NCBI RefSeq assembly: GCF_950295315.1
Contig: NC_080180.1
Coordinates: 65,088,592-65,152,591, forward strand
Origin: Erinaceus europaeus
Lineage: Eukaryota > Chordata > Mammalia > Eulipotyphla > Erinaceidae
Direction: 5' to 3'
Length of the DNA: 64,000 nucleotides
The translations under genes were made by a program, and so were the position numbers. Position 1 is the first letter of the stretch, and each line of letters starts with the position of its first letter. The notes beneath the pieces were generated by a model, which searched no databases, had not been told where the DNA came from, and saw nothing but the letters and a program-made list of their open reading frames with translations. Below are positions 33,821 to 44,725 of this stretch, one piece after another.

Positions 33821-34369
33821 GGACTAATAGTAAAATGTTTACAACTTTTTTCCATATAGGGTTATGTGACTTTTTCAGCCCTCTGGCAACAATGCTTGTT
33901 GGTGTAGATTCTTAAGTAGAATCAGAACTCTACTTGGTATAATTAAATAGAAAGCAAGAGGCTCTCCTTTACTTGTCTTTGATCAAGAGATGTAAGAAAT
34001 ATGCAGACTGTGTGTGTGTGTGTGTGTGTAAAAGGAGTCTAAGCTGATGGACCAAATCTACAGGTTACAACAAAGTTAAAGGTAGCAGAACATGGGATAT
34101 ATGGATGGACTGTGTCTAAAGTCATGGTAAAACTCTATGTTTTCCCTATATGTGAACAACCTGTTTTATATTTTACTCAGTTTTGGAGCAAAGTGATTCA
34201 TCAAAATTTCCTTGAATTATTGTTCTTATGTATGCTCTTATGGATAATTTGTACAAAATTCTGCCAAATAAGATAACTTCAAATTTTAAGTACATAATTA
34301 AAATGCTTCTCCCATAATTTCTTAGTTGTTTGCACCAGAAAATTTCCTAGACCCATTTTACATATACAG
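33821..34369. other. Single-copy AT-rich DNA
   Basis: Nothing is recognised apart from a (TG)n run at 34009-34029. Confidence 0.45.
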
Positions 34370-34572
34370 ACAGAGAAGAGGGAGGGGAGGGGAGAGGGAG
34401 GAAGAGAGGGGAAGGGGGAGGGGCAGAAGGAGAGGGAGAGGGAGGGTGGGAGGAGGGGGAGGGAGAGAGAGGGAGAGGGAGATGGAAAGGGAGAGGGATG
34501 GTGGGAGGAGGGGGAGGGAGAGGGAGGGTGGGAGGAGGGGGAGGGAGAGGGAGGGAGAGAGAGAGAGAGAGA
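34370..34572 (+). repeat. GGGAGA/GGGAGG purine minisatellite
   Basis: About 200 nt of almost pure purine on the plus strand, including near-perfect repeats of 'gggtgggaggagggggaggg' around 34445, 34499 and 34527. It produces mirror open frames of Gly/Arg/Glu on plus and Pro/Ser/Leu on minus, which are not genes. Confidence 0.95.
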
Positions 34573-34638
34573 ACTTTGTTGATAGCATACTTTGACAAGA
34601 CTCTGAGAAGGTACATTAAAACCCCAAAGAACTCTCTG

Positions 34639-34639
<1 letters not shown>

Positions 34640-34688
<49 letters not shown>
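34640..34688 (+). repeat. (TA)n microsatellite
   Basis: About 24 TA units, starting only some 70 bp after the purine minisatellite. Confidence 0.97.
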
Positions 34689-34692
<4 letters not shown>

Positions 34693-34699
34693 TTTAAGT

Positions 34700-34985
34700 A
34701 ATTTTAGTATATAAAATATAGTATTTATGATGTTAACATGATGTGAATACCAGTACTTTGCTTTTCAACAGGGCATCAATCTTGATCTTTCTGGATCCTG
34801 TAAAGAATAGAGCATGATTTATTTTGAAGTAATGAGTTCACACACAGAAAATTCAAAAATTGGCTCCAAAACACTATGTGGCATATTTCATATGGTGAAG
34901 AGTGCCTTAAATACAATCACAGGTTTGGATATTTTTGTTATTTCAGCGATGATGAAGATTTTACTCATTTCAAAGCAATGATTAG

Positions 34986-35034
<49 letters not shown>

Positions 35035-35608
35035 TTCTTTTCTCTAGAAAATACTTTTTAGAGAGCCTGAGAATAAATGAGTTTTGAATATAAATGGGGT
35101 AGGTATTTTTAAAACTTCATACATTTAGAAATCCATTTAAAATGTGTAAGTTTTTTTTTATTGTGGAATAAACTTAGTAAATTAGATGCATACAGCTTAA
35201 AGACTAATGATAAAATATATATACTGACATGCATTATTGGCCGAGAACTAAAATATTGTCTGAGCCACCTGGGTGCCACAATGCGAACTTTTGTCCAGAA
35301 ATTTGTGTTCTCCATTCGGTTTTATTGCCTTCCTCTCCCTGTCACTGTCCTTACATTATTGATTTCTTTTTCTGCTTTTGAAATTAATGTAAGTGGGTTT
35401 TACTAAAGGGATTCACCTCTAATTTCATTGTTTCAATCCATGTTATAATTAGGATTTTAGCTCAAATATGGAATTGTACCCTTCTTATTCCACAATCTTG
35501 TCGATCATTATTAAATCACTAATAGATAAATGAAAAAAAGAAAATATTTCTCTTGATAAGTAGCAGATTCTGTTATGCATACATGTCAACCTTTTCCATA
35601 CTAAAGTT
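34700..35608. other. Single-copy AT-rich DNA with (CA)n
   Basis: A CA run of about 20 units occupies 34991-35032. Otherwise no gene or repeat is recognised. Confidence 0.5.
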
Positions 35609-35616
35609 AGAAATCA

Positions 35617-35881
35617 CAGGGCCAGGTGTGTCACACATGGTTGAGCACACATGTTACCGTGTACAAGGGCCATATTCAAGCACTCCCCGCAGACGGGGGA
35701 CGCTTCGTGAGTGATGAAACAGGGCTTTAGGTGTTTCTCTTCCTCTCTACCCCCCCTCGCAATTTCTCTCTGTCCTATCAAGTAAAATAGAATTTTAAAA
35801 GATGGCACTGGAATTGGTATAATTGCAGTGCTAGTACTGAGTCCCAGAGATAACTCTGTTCGCAATTAAAAAAAAAAAAAA
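35617..35881 (+). repeat. SINE-B variant carrying the SINE-A 3' module, 8-bp TSD
   Basis: An ordinary SINE-B head and CT body (to about 35800) is followed, before the final A16, by about 70 bp containing 'gtgctagtactgagtcccag' and 'agataactctg'. This is homologous to the 3' module of SINE-A long. The direct repeats 'agaaatca' at 35609-35616 and 35882-35889 enclose both parts, so they inserted as one unit. Confidence 0.8.
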
Positions 35882-36084
35882 AGAAATCATCTAGGTTGAT
35901 TCCTGTACTCTGGTGTCATCAAGAAAAATGCTCTGAGGATTGTACTTGTGTTTTCTTCATATTTAGCAATGCTGTCTTGGTAAGTTCCATAGGAAGAATG
36001 ATTTCTTTTTCGAACTTATTGTTCTTAGACTACCACAATTTAGAGTTCTTGTGACTTCATATCAACTACAACTCAAGATACTGA

Positions 36085-36884
36085 GTTTTAAATTTTTTTA
36101 TTTTACAAAATTACGTGTCAATGGGGGTTTAAATCCACTCCATTTCCACTACCAGACTCCTGAATCTTCAGTCTCCCCAATGCAATCCACTGCAGTTCTG
36201 CTAAGGTTGTAGACATGAGCCAACCATCACCTCCACAACTATCTGTCTACATTTATACACAGTTGCCCCATTTTTTCCTGATCCAATCCTCTCTTCCATT
36301 CCAAGCCACTCGTAACTACTACCTCCATATGTCCCTCTCCTTTCCCTTCTCTTTCTCTGGGTGCTGATGGAGCTGGAGTCCAAAGCCCTCTTCTCTTCAT
36401 CCTATCACTTCTCCTCCACTGGGAGTATGGATCCAAGGTTGTTTTTGGGGAGCAGAAGATGGGAGTTCTGGCTTCTGTAATTGCTTTTCCAGTGAACATG
36501 GGTGTTGACAGACTGATCCTTAACCTCACCCCAAGCCTGTTTCTATTCTTTCTCTAGTGGGCCAGAGCTCTGGAGATGTGAGTGTCCAGGACACATTGGT
36601 AAGGTTGTCTTCCTAGAGAAGTTGGGATGGAGTCATGGTAGCATCTGTAGCTTGGTGTCTGGAAGGTGGTATGATCTAAGCTGAGACAAAATGGTTAATG
36701 AACAAAAACTAAAAGTTAGGATTAGAGCAGACGAGATTAGAGATTTTAGGGTAGAAGAAAGCTAGGAAATCCTTTTTAGACATGTTCCTGGGGGCAAACA
36801 ATTATGGTAGTTTTGCTTGAGTTTGGTAGCTTGAATTTGGTAGCTAGCCTGAAGTTGGATAAGAATATTGTCTGAGCTTGATGG
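36085..36884 (-). mobile_element. L1 3' UTR, older subfamily
   Basis: The complement carries the landmarks of the main 3' UTR in diverged form ('gggagtatggatccaagg', 'gcagaagatgggagttctgg', 'tgaacatgggtgttgacag', 'caggacacattgg'). The terminal 300 nt are different ('accagactcctgaatc'). Confidence 0.75.
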
Positions 36885-36890
36885 GCCTAG

Positions 36891-37283
36891 TGTCAGGCTA
36901 GCTTCGCAAGCAGAGACAAATGACTAGGGGCTCATGGCTGGGTGGTACACAGATCAGTCTTTATTCATGCGGAACACAGCACAATCTAAGCCAAGCTAAA
37001 CTAAACTAAACTAAACTAAAAACTAATATACTTGCCAAGTAGGGTGTAAACAGGATGTGATGTAGAGAGGGTGGAGAGAAAAGTGACTGGTGAAAATCAG
37101 GGTGTGACAAGGAGAGGGGGCAGAGCAGGTAAGAATTCAACCATTGAACCACCAATGCCCTGGAGGGAGGGTGGTGCTTAGTTAACAGTGGTTATGTAAA
37201 TAGAATACAGTGTTAAGTAGGGGGGGATTAAACCAAGTGAAAAAGAAGGGGTTTTTAGAAGCAGAATTAGAAGCATACCAATA
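36891..37283 (-). mobile_element. Solo ERV LTR, same family as 21293, with 6-bp TSD
   Basis: Minus strand: begins T(A)TTGGTATGC and ends 'GCTAGCCTGACA'. Perfect flanking 'gcctag' occurs at 36885-36890 and 37284-37289. An AATAAA signal lies at 36960-36965, with a degraded TATA region near 37024 and (AACTA)n at 37002-37020. It aligns with the 21.3-kb copy along its whole length. A 6-bp TSD is typical of class II (ERVK-like) integrases, but with no internal region the class is an inference. Confidence 0.85.
37125..37158 (-). other. tRNA-Gly(GCC) 5'-half-like segment in LTR U3 (second copy)
   Basis: Reading leftward from 37158, 30 of 34 positions match the tRNA 5' half by eye, beginning 'GCATTGGTGGTTCA'. 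The mismatches are at different positions from those in the 21.5-kb copy, so the two together restore the tRNA sequence. Same orientation as the LTR; no B box. Confidence 0.75.
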
Positions 37284-37289
37284 GCCTAG

Positions 37290-38272
37290 ACCTCAAATAA
37301 ATACCTCTCTCAATTCTTACCAGTCATCTCTATCAGGAACAACAAAATAGACCCCTTTGTGGGTGCCCATAGGACCTTGCCCTCAACTTGGATCAACAAC
37401 TGTGGAGAATGTTCCACCCTCCAAAGGGAAGATGGACAACATACTCTGTGCTACACCTGAGGAAGATGGGTTGATATTGGGGCATCTTGGAATGTTCCTA
37501 CTCATGACCACAGAATGTGAGCTCAGATCTACAGGGATACAGAGGTCATACAGGCTCCTAAGCTGAATATGGGCCCCACACCAAATCAAATCAGTGGGGT
37601 TTACAATAAAAAATATTTATACTCCTTTCCAATATTAGGAAGCTACTCTCTTCCCTGATCCAGCTTTCTGTTATTTTTCCAGCCATGACATCATCTCCCC
37701 AGACAATAACTTGGATCCACCTGCATTTCAGATTTCAGGCTCTGAAAAAATCTAGTATAGCCACAGGCCCTTTGGAATATAACTAAAATTTGCCTCCTAG
37801 CTATCTACAAAGTGGAGGACCCCCCCCCCCCACTCTTCATCTGCACTATTCCAGCCTTTAGGTTCATGATTGTTCAGCAATTTGTTTGGCTTTGTATGTT
37901 AACTCTTTCAGCCACCAGGTTCCAGATGCTAGCAGGATGCCGACCAAACTTCCATGGACAGACAACTCCACCAATGTGTCCTGGAGCTCCACTTCCCCAG
38001 AGCTCTTCCCCACTAGGGAAAGAGAGAGGCAGACTGGGAGTATGAATCGACCTGTCAATGCCCATGTTCAGTGGGAAAGCAATTACAGAAGCCAGACCTT
38101 CCACTTCTGCATCCCACAATGACTTTGGGTCCATACTGCCAGAGGGATAGAGAATGGGAAAGCTATCAGGAGAGGGGATGGGATATAGAGATCTGGTGGT
38201 GGGAATTGCATGGAGTTGTACCCATCTTATCCTGTGGTTTTGTCAATGTTTCCTTTTTATAAATAAAAAAAA
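37290..38272 (+). mobile_element. L1 3' UTR, nearly 1 kb, plus strand
   Basis: Plus orientation: distal UTR ('agacaataacttggatccac', 'ttggaatataactaaaat', 'cctcctagctatctacaa'), a C14 run (37820-37833), then the proximal block ('tgtcctggagctccacttcc', 'ccatactgccagaggg') and the end 'aataaaaaaaaaag' (38259-38275). Together with 4655-5180 it defines the normal sequence upstream of the 'ctactagc' motif. Confidence 0.88.
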
Positions 38273-38275
38273 AAG

Positions 38276-39470
38276 AATATTGCCTAAGAAATGGTGTCAG
38301 AGTAGAGAAGATTTGCAAAATGATCAAACTCAGATAATGGGATTAAATTGTTCATGAAGCTCTAAAAATGTATTTGCAAATATAGCTCTGTCAACATCTA
38401 AATCACGTACAACTTTAGGCCATACAGATCTAGACCTTTTGCCCTTCTAAGTGTCTAAAATACAAAGAGGTTCAGATACTACTAAAAGGGTTCAAAGCAT
38501 AGTGAAGTCAAGTATATTAATATAGATAGATAAAAGCCATTGAATTATCATAGAAAACAACCCCCCAACTAACCTGGTTATCATAATAATTGATTATTGA
38601 TATTCTAAACTCTTTCTAAGACTCTAAGAAACCCCTTGCATTCTCTTTAAGAATCTCATTTCTCCTAATCTTGCTACCTCTAGGATTATGTCCATAACTT
38701 TTTTATCCAATGATCTGTCATGGGACATTTTGGTTGCTTCCAGATTTTGGCTATTCTGAATAATGCAGCTATGAACATGTGGTTAGATATAAGATACCGA
38801 CTTTTGATTTTCATAAGTCTAATAGATGTGACAGAACACATTATTAAGCTTCATGTGCATTTTTCTGAATGAGGAATCAATCGTATTAGCATATACATGT
38901 TCCTTTGTAATTTGCCTGTCTCCTGTTCCAAGGTGCCTTTATATCCAGGGGGTGTATGTATGTAGATATGTTTATATTTACTCATTTCCCTTTTTTTCCT
39001 TCTTTTTAAAAAACTGAGCAGGATCTGTATATTATCAATCCTGTTTGTGTGCTGCCTGCTCTTTAGTTTGGGAAGCTAGCTCTGTGATAATTTTAATAGG
39101 CAAATATGTTGTCTTCATGGTGGTTGAGTGCAAACTATCTATTCTTTTGTAGTTGTCAGTCAATCATATGTTAAGTTCTTCCTTTTAATCATTTACTGAT
39201 TTCACTATTTTCTATTTTTTTTTTCTATTTTCTTGGCTAGAGCCTAAAGTGAAGTACTGACTAGGGACATATTTTGATTCTTACCTTAGAAAATATACTT
39301 GGCAATTCTTTCAATACTTTCACCACTGCACATACTGCTTTTTGTAAGTTTTTATGTGAGCATGCCGATGTTAATTTGATTATGTTTATATCAGTTTCCA
39401 GTTTTTATCTGTAAGAGATGTTACTTTTTATGAACTACTTGTGAGTATATTTTGGTCAATAGTTTTCTTT
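38276..39470. other. AT-rich DNA with an old L1-like trace
   Basis: At 38690-38800 the plus strand resembles the complement of L1 ORF2 ('tggttgcttccagattttgg', 'aatgcagctatgaacatg'), probably an ancient minus-strand L1. Nothing else is recognised. Confidence 0.45.
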
Positions 39471-39472
39471 CC

Positions 39473-39808
39473 TTTTTTTTTTTTTTGTTTTTGTTTTTTG
39501 CCTCCTGGTTTATTGGTGGGGCTCAGTGTCTGCACTATGAATCTACTGCTTCTGGAAGCTATTTTTTTCCCTTTTGTTGCCCTTGTTGTTTTTATTGTTG
39601 TTATTGTTATTGGATAGGACAGAGAGAAATGGAGAGAGTATGGGAAGACAGAGATGGGGAGAGAAAGACAGACACCTGCAGACCTGCTTCACTGCTTGTG
39701 AAGTGACCTCCCTGCAGATGGGGACCTGGGGGCCTGAACTGGGATCCTTACTCCAATCCTTGCGCTTTGCACCATGTACGCTTAACCTGCTGCGCTACCG
39801 CCTGGCCC
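39473..39808 (-). repeat. SINE-A long form
   Basis: Minus-strand copy with 3' module ('ggtttattggtggggctcag'), (GTT)n, CT-body complement and head up to 'taccgcctggcccc'. It is somewhat diverged (B-box complement 'ggcctgaactggg'). Confidence 0.92.
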
Positions 39809-39964
39809 CAAATGTTTCTATGATGCTTCCATTTCCCTAATGTGAAAGCTGTTACTGTGACCCTGAGGAGGCTCATCTCTGCAGGTTCACTTAGTCACTA
39901 CCATGCCCATGTCATCGGCATGCTACTGAACTTATTTGAAATTTCCTGCAGTTTTATTTCTATT

Positions 39965-40110
39965 TAAATTATCTGGGAGATGGTGCAATGGATGAAGCAT
40001 TGGACTCTCAGGCATGAGAACCTGAGTTTGGTCCCTGGCATCATATTTGCCAGAGTGATTCTCTGGTTCTCACTCATAAGTAATATAAGTAAACAAATAA
40101 GCATCTTTTT
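39965..40110 (+). repeat. SINE-C
   Basis: 'ctgggagatggtgcaatgg', 'gcattggactctcaggcatg', then a degenerate B box ('gagtttggtccctgg') and an A/T-rich tail. It is older than the 22551 copy. Confidence 0.85.
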
Positions 40111-40119
40111 TTTACATTG

Positions 40120-40775
40120 TATTTGCTCTTTTTATTTACTTATTTATTAATGATTTAGTAATGACTAACAAGATTGTGGGATAAGAGGGATACAATTCCA
40201 CACAATTCCCACCAGTGTTTTAAATCTAACTCCTACCACTAGAATCTTCTCTATTCTTGATTATGGACCCAGGATCATTATGGGGAGCAGAAGGTGGTAG
40301 GTCTGGCTTCTATCATTGCTTCTCCACTGGACATGGGAGTTGGCAGGTGGATCCACACCCCCCAGCCTGTCTCTGTCTTTCCCTAGTGGGGCAGGGCTCT
40401 GGGGAGGTGGGGTTCCAGGACATATTGGTGAGGTCGTCTGCCCAGGGAAGTCAGGTTGGTGTCATGGTAGCATCAGAAACTTGGTGGCTGAAAAGCATTA
40501 AGATAAAAAGCAGAACAAATTGTTTAATAATCAGGAACCTAAAGGTAAGAATAGAGTAGGTGAGATTTGGGGACTTCCATGTTGGAAAGAGCTAGGAAGT
40601 CAATTTTCTGTCTATTCCAAACTATATTCCATGTCGTGCATGGTTTCATCTGGGGCTTGATGGGATTGTTTGCACTTGCTCTTGTTGGCAGGACTCCTTT
40701 GCTCAACATTGGTGGGGTTAAGTTCTTCAGTTTGCTTATTGAGAAACTCCTTTAATTCGCTCTCATTTTTGGTTG
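40120..40775 (-). mobile_element. L1 3' UTR, second subfamily end
   Basis: The body matches the main 3' UTR ('ggtctggcttctatcatt', 'caggacatattggtgag'). The very end differs ('ttaatgatttagtaatgac'), as at 48765, which marks an older subfamily. The distal 200 nt (40575-40775) are probably L1 too, but less certain. Confidence 0.75.
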
Positions 40776-40779
40776 ATTT

Positions 40780-40983
40780 TTTTCATATCTTTATTTATTT
40801 ATTTGATAGAGACAGCCAGAAATCAAGATGGAAGGGGGTGAGAAAGAGGGAGAGAGACACCTGCAACACTGCTTTGCCACTTGCAAAACTTTTCCCAAGG
40901 CAGATGGGGACTTGGGGCTGGAACCCAGGTCCTTGCATGTTGTAACATGTGTGCTCAACCAGGTGTGCCACCACCTGGCCCTG
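40780..40983 (-). repeat. SINE-B
   Basis: Minus orientation: 'gatagagacagccagaaatc', 'gacacctgcaacactgc', the B-box complement 'ctggaacccaggtcc', 'gtgccaccacctggccctg'. Confidence 0.92.
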
Positions 40984-41184
40984 TCTCCTCCAACTCTCCA
41001 CCAAATAAGTCTCACTCTACCACACATCTCGCACCATGGCAGCTGGCTTCTCCACAGAGCCAGCCTATAAGAGACTGGTGAGCAGGATGGAAGCTTCTGG
41101 ATCCTCTGTTTTCAGACAGACACCTCTCACTTCCTCTCACTGTATTTGCTATATGAAATCATGTGTGTGTAACTTTAAAAATAT

Positions 41185-41346
41185 TTCATTTATTTATTGG
41201 ATGGAAATGGAAAGAAATCAAGATGGAATGGGGCGAGAGGGAGACAGAAAGCGAGACACTAGCTGCAGTACTTCAAGGCTTGCTAAGCTTCCCCTGTAGG
41301 ACCAGGGGTTGAGCACAGGTTCGTGTGCTACAGCCTGTCCTCTGAA
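41185..41346 (-). repeat. SINE-B, diverged
   Basis: Minus orientation: 'attggatggaaatggaaag', the GA-rich body, 'aggggttgagcacagg' as a decayed B-box complement, 'acagcctgtcctctg'. It lies about 200 bp from the preceding SINE-B. Confidence 0.8.
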
Positions 41347-41347
41347 A

Positions 41348-41348
41348 T

Positions 41349-41408
<60 letters not shown>

Positions 41409-41468
41409 TATATATAAATGTATATATAATCAAATATAAATATATATAATCAAATATATATATATATT
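41348..41468 (+). repeat. (TA)n and TATAAA-rich microsatellite
   Basis: About 28 uninterrupted TA units, followed by (ATATAA)n-type variants and duplicated 'atcaaatata' segments. Confidence 0.95.
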
Positions 41469-42112
41469 TACACATGTGTAGCACTATATCTTTATCTCAG
41501 CTTCCCTGCATCGATTAAAAATGTCTAATGACATTTTCTCTTTAAATTTTTAAAATTTATGTTTACATGCATTTGTCTAAACTATTACCTTTCTAAAAGA
41601 AAAAAAGGAGCTTTTGCAATTCTTTTTATTTTTCTTCCTCTCATTCATTTTTCTTGATGTGTGTGTGTCTCTAATCTTTCACACTGAATCTGGTTATTTA
41701 GCCTAAACTGCATCTTCTGGGGCCTCAGGCATATAAGTCTGGTACTCTAGTGGGCTGAGTTATCTCCCCCAGGAGCTCTGTCTAACTGATACTTTGTTCT
41801 GTTCTTCTTTCTTATTTTTTTTTTTAAGTTGATAAAGGTTTTGAACTCTTTCTATGTTCCTCAATTTATTTATTCTTATTTTCTATTCTTTTCTTTCTTT
41901 CTTTTTTAAAAAATTTTTCTGTCAGGTTTAGCATGCCCATTTATGGGAACGAAAGGGGTGTGCTTTAGATGGTGAAAACACAGTGCTACAGATGTGAGTT
42001 TCAGGTCCTGTGTTCTTCTTTGTGAATACATACATACATTTCATATATTCTACTATATGTACATAAAACAGTCATAGTATCTCATTTCTCTCAAAGTATA
42101 AGGAGGCCCTTC
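41469..42112. other. Single-copy AT-rich DNA
   Basis: No gene or family is recognised. There are T/C-rich patches near 41810 and 41880. Confidence 0.45.
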
Positions 42113-42126
42113 AAAATCTGCTTTTA

Positions 42127-42842
42127 ACTTCTGTTGATGAGTGGGATCATCCCATACTCAACTTTATCTTTCTGACTTAGCTCACTTAACATAATTCCTT
42201 CTAGCTCTGTCCAAGATGGGTCAGAGAAGGTGGGTTCATTGTTCTTGATAGCTGCATAGTATTCCATTGTGTATATATACCACAGCTTTCTCAGCCACTC
42301 ATCTGTTGTTGGGCACCTGGGTTGCTTCCAGGTTTTAGCTATTATGAATTGTGCTGCTATGAACATAGGAGTACACACCTCTTTTTGGTTAGGTGTTATG
42401 GAGTCCTTGGGGTATATCCCCAGGAGAGGAATTACTGGGTCATATGGAAGGTCCATGTTTATCCTTGTGAGAGTTTTCCAGACTGCTCTCCACAGAGGCT
42501 GGACCAATTTACATTCCCACCAGCAATGCAAAAGGGTTCCTCTGTCCCCACAGCCTCTCCAGCATTTGTTGCTTCTGTCCTTTTTGATGTTTGCCATTCT
42601 CACAGGAGTGAGGTGGCATCTCAATGTTGTCTTTATTTGCATTTCTCTGACAATCAGTGACCTGGAGCAATTTTTCATGTTTGTTAGCCTTTTGGATCTC
42701 CTCTGAGGTGAATGTTTTGTTCATATCCTCTGCCCATTTTTGGATGGGGTCATTTGCTTTTTGGTGCTAAGTTTGCTGAGCTCTTTGTATATTTTGGTGA
42801 TTAGTCTCTTGTCTGATGTATGGCATGTGAAGATCTTCTCCC
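42127..42842 (-). mobile_element. L1, inverted 5' segment (ORF2 C-terminus) of a twin-primed insertion
   Basis: The minus strand encodes the last about 190 residues of L1 ORF2 protein without interruption. Landmarks are '[15 protein letters not shown]', '[16 protein letters not shown]', '[19 protein letters not shown]', '[17 protein letters not shown]' and '[17 protein letters not shown]'. The frame ends at a stop at 42124-42126 that overlaps the TSD. This region lies downstream of the RT domain and includes the Cys-rich C-terminal part. The open frame argues for a young insertion. It is joined to a plus-strand 3' UTR at about 42843 (see the next entry), so the element is one insertion whose 5' part was inverted. 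Confidence 0.9.
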
Positions 42843-43317
42843 ATTCCAACCTTTAGGTCCATGATTGCTCAACAATTTGTTTGGCTTTGTATGTTAACTC
42901 TCTTTTCAATCACCAGGTTCCAGATGCCATCAGGATGCCATCTAGGCTTCTCTGGACTGAAGACTCCACCAATGTGTCCTGGAGCTCAGCTTCCCCAGAG
43001 ACCCACCCTACTAGGGAAAGAGAGAGGCAGACTGGGAGTATGGACCGACCAGTCAACGTCCATGTTCAGCGGGGAAGCAATTACAGCAGCCAGACCTTCC
43101 ACCTTCTGCAACCCACAATGACCCTGGGTCCATGCTCCCAGAGGGATAGAGAATGGGAAAGCTATCAGGGGAGATGGTGGGTTATGGAGATTGGGTGGTG
43201 GGAACTGTGTGGAGTTGTACCCCTCTTATCCTATGGTTTTGTTAATGTCTCCTTTCTTAAATAAAAAATAAAAAAATAAAAAATAAAATAAAATGTTGAG
43301 GATGATGAAAGATCAAA
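42843..43317 (+). mobile_element. L1, direct 3' segment (3' UTR and tail) of the same insertion
   Basis: Plus-strand 3' UTR from 'attccaacctttaggtcc' to an AAATAAAA-rich tail (43258-43293). The 14-bp TSD 'aaaatctgctttta' at 42113-42126 and 43318-43331 encloses both segments. The junction sits at 'attcca' (42843-42848), a 6-bp microhomology between the inverted ORF2 end and the 3' UTR. Between the tail and the TSD lies a 21-nt non-A segment followed by A7. Confidence 0.9.
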
Positions 43318-43539
43318 AAAATCTGCTTTTAGGCTAGATTTCTAATCTTATCTCCTAATTTTCTTATCTTTATACTCACAGAAAAATGGCTTTTTAAAAA
43401 TAAACATTTACTCATCTACTCACTGTTTACATTAGAACATAATGCTATATTGCCCTTTGTTTCTGTGGCTTGGTCTTGGCACTTTTTTCATGCAAACATC
43501 TCATTTTTAGTTATTTATTATTAGCATTGTCATCATTTT

Positions 43540-43663
43540 TTTTTAAGCCAGAGAAGTGCTCAGCTCTGGCTTATGGTAGTACAGGAGATTGAACCAGGGA
43601 CTTTGCAGCCTCAGGCATGAAAGTGCCTTTGCATTACTATTATACTATCTTACCTGCTTACTA
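43540..43663 (-). repeat. SINE-D
   Basis: Minus orientation: 'ccagagaagtgctcagctct', 'ggcttatggtagtacagg', the B-box complement 'gattgaaccaggga', 'gcctcaggcatgaaagtgcc', 'ttatactatcttacc'. A clear family member. Confidence 0.85.
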
Positions 43664-43978
43664 GTTCTTTTTTTTTTTAATGAAGTCAGACTTCCTGGTA
43701 AAAATCAGTAATGTATGCTGATGTCACTTTTCCCAAAACTTTAAATTCAGATTAACTTGTACCTTCTTGTTGTTTACAGAGCACTGTGTTCTTTGTTCTG
43801 TGATAGCATATATTGCATCCTATTTAATTATCTTCTTATACATCTGTATTCAAGGGTGAGATATATTAAAGAACTGGTATTCATAGTATAGTTCTATTTG
43901 TCTTCCTGGATGATAGAAGTAACATTCCTTTTTGGATAAATAGCCTTGGAATTGTTACTTTCCTATTGATATCTATGA

Positions 43979-44027
<49 letters not shown>

Positions 44028-44584
44028 CTTTATATAAATTTTAAGTTTCCCTGATGACTGTAAGACTGAGTTGTAGATTCTGTGGTATGTAACCATAAGG
44101 TGTGTCTATGTCTCAGTGTGGTACAAAGATATGTGCTTTGCTCTTTCGGTTTTTTGAATATAGTCAGAGAAAATTTTGTAGGTATAATTAAGTTTTCTCA
44201 AAGTAGATATTTAGTAGGTCTATTGCATTAGTGGAGAATTGTCTCTGTTCCATTAATATTTAGGTTATGCTGGGTGTTGTACAATCATTGCAAATCTTCT
44301 GTTGCATGTTATGTTGAAATGGGATTTTAATTGACTTTTTCCAAGTTTTGAAGGTTAACAGACAAATGAGAACATTAACAATATTTTCTTTCTAATTCAT
44401 GTTAATGGATCTAAAAACTCTGACCAGAACGTTACCAAAAAAACAAAATCACCATAAATGAAATAGTGACATGGATAGGTATTATTCTGTATTAGTTATT
44501 ACACTTCTTCTATTCATGAAAAATAATACCCAAAATAAAGTTACTCTTAGTTGAATATCCTTTCATTTGATCACCATACTTGTG
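43664..44584. other. Single-copy AT-rich DNA with (TG)n
   Basis: A TG run of about 23 units occupies 43981-44027. Nothing else is recognised. Confidence 0.5.
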
Positions 44585-44715
44585 TCTATATTCATTTACT
44601 TATTTTGATGAGAGAGAACCAGAGCATCGGTCCGACACTTGGGCTTCCAGGGACAAACTCAGGACTTTGCACATGTCAAAGCCTTTGCTCTTCTGTTGAG
44701 CTACCTTTCTAGTCA
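44585..44715 (-). repeat. Old tRNA-derived SINE (C/D type)
   Basis: Minus orientation: 'gagagagaaccagagcatcg', 'gacaaactcaggactttgc' (decayed B-box complement), 'tgttgagctacctttctag'. The family is uncertain because of divergence. Confidence 0.55.
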
Positions 44716-44725
44716 CCACGTAGAT

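Noticed and set aside
34326..34616. Gly/Arg-rich and Pro/Ser-rich frames on opposite strands
   Set aside because: Both are translations of the purine minisatellite.
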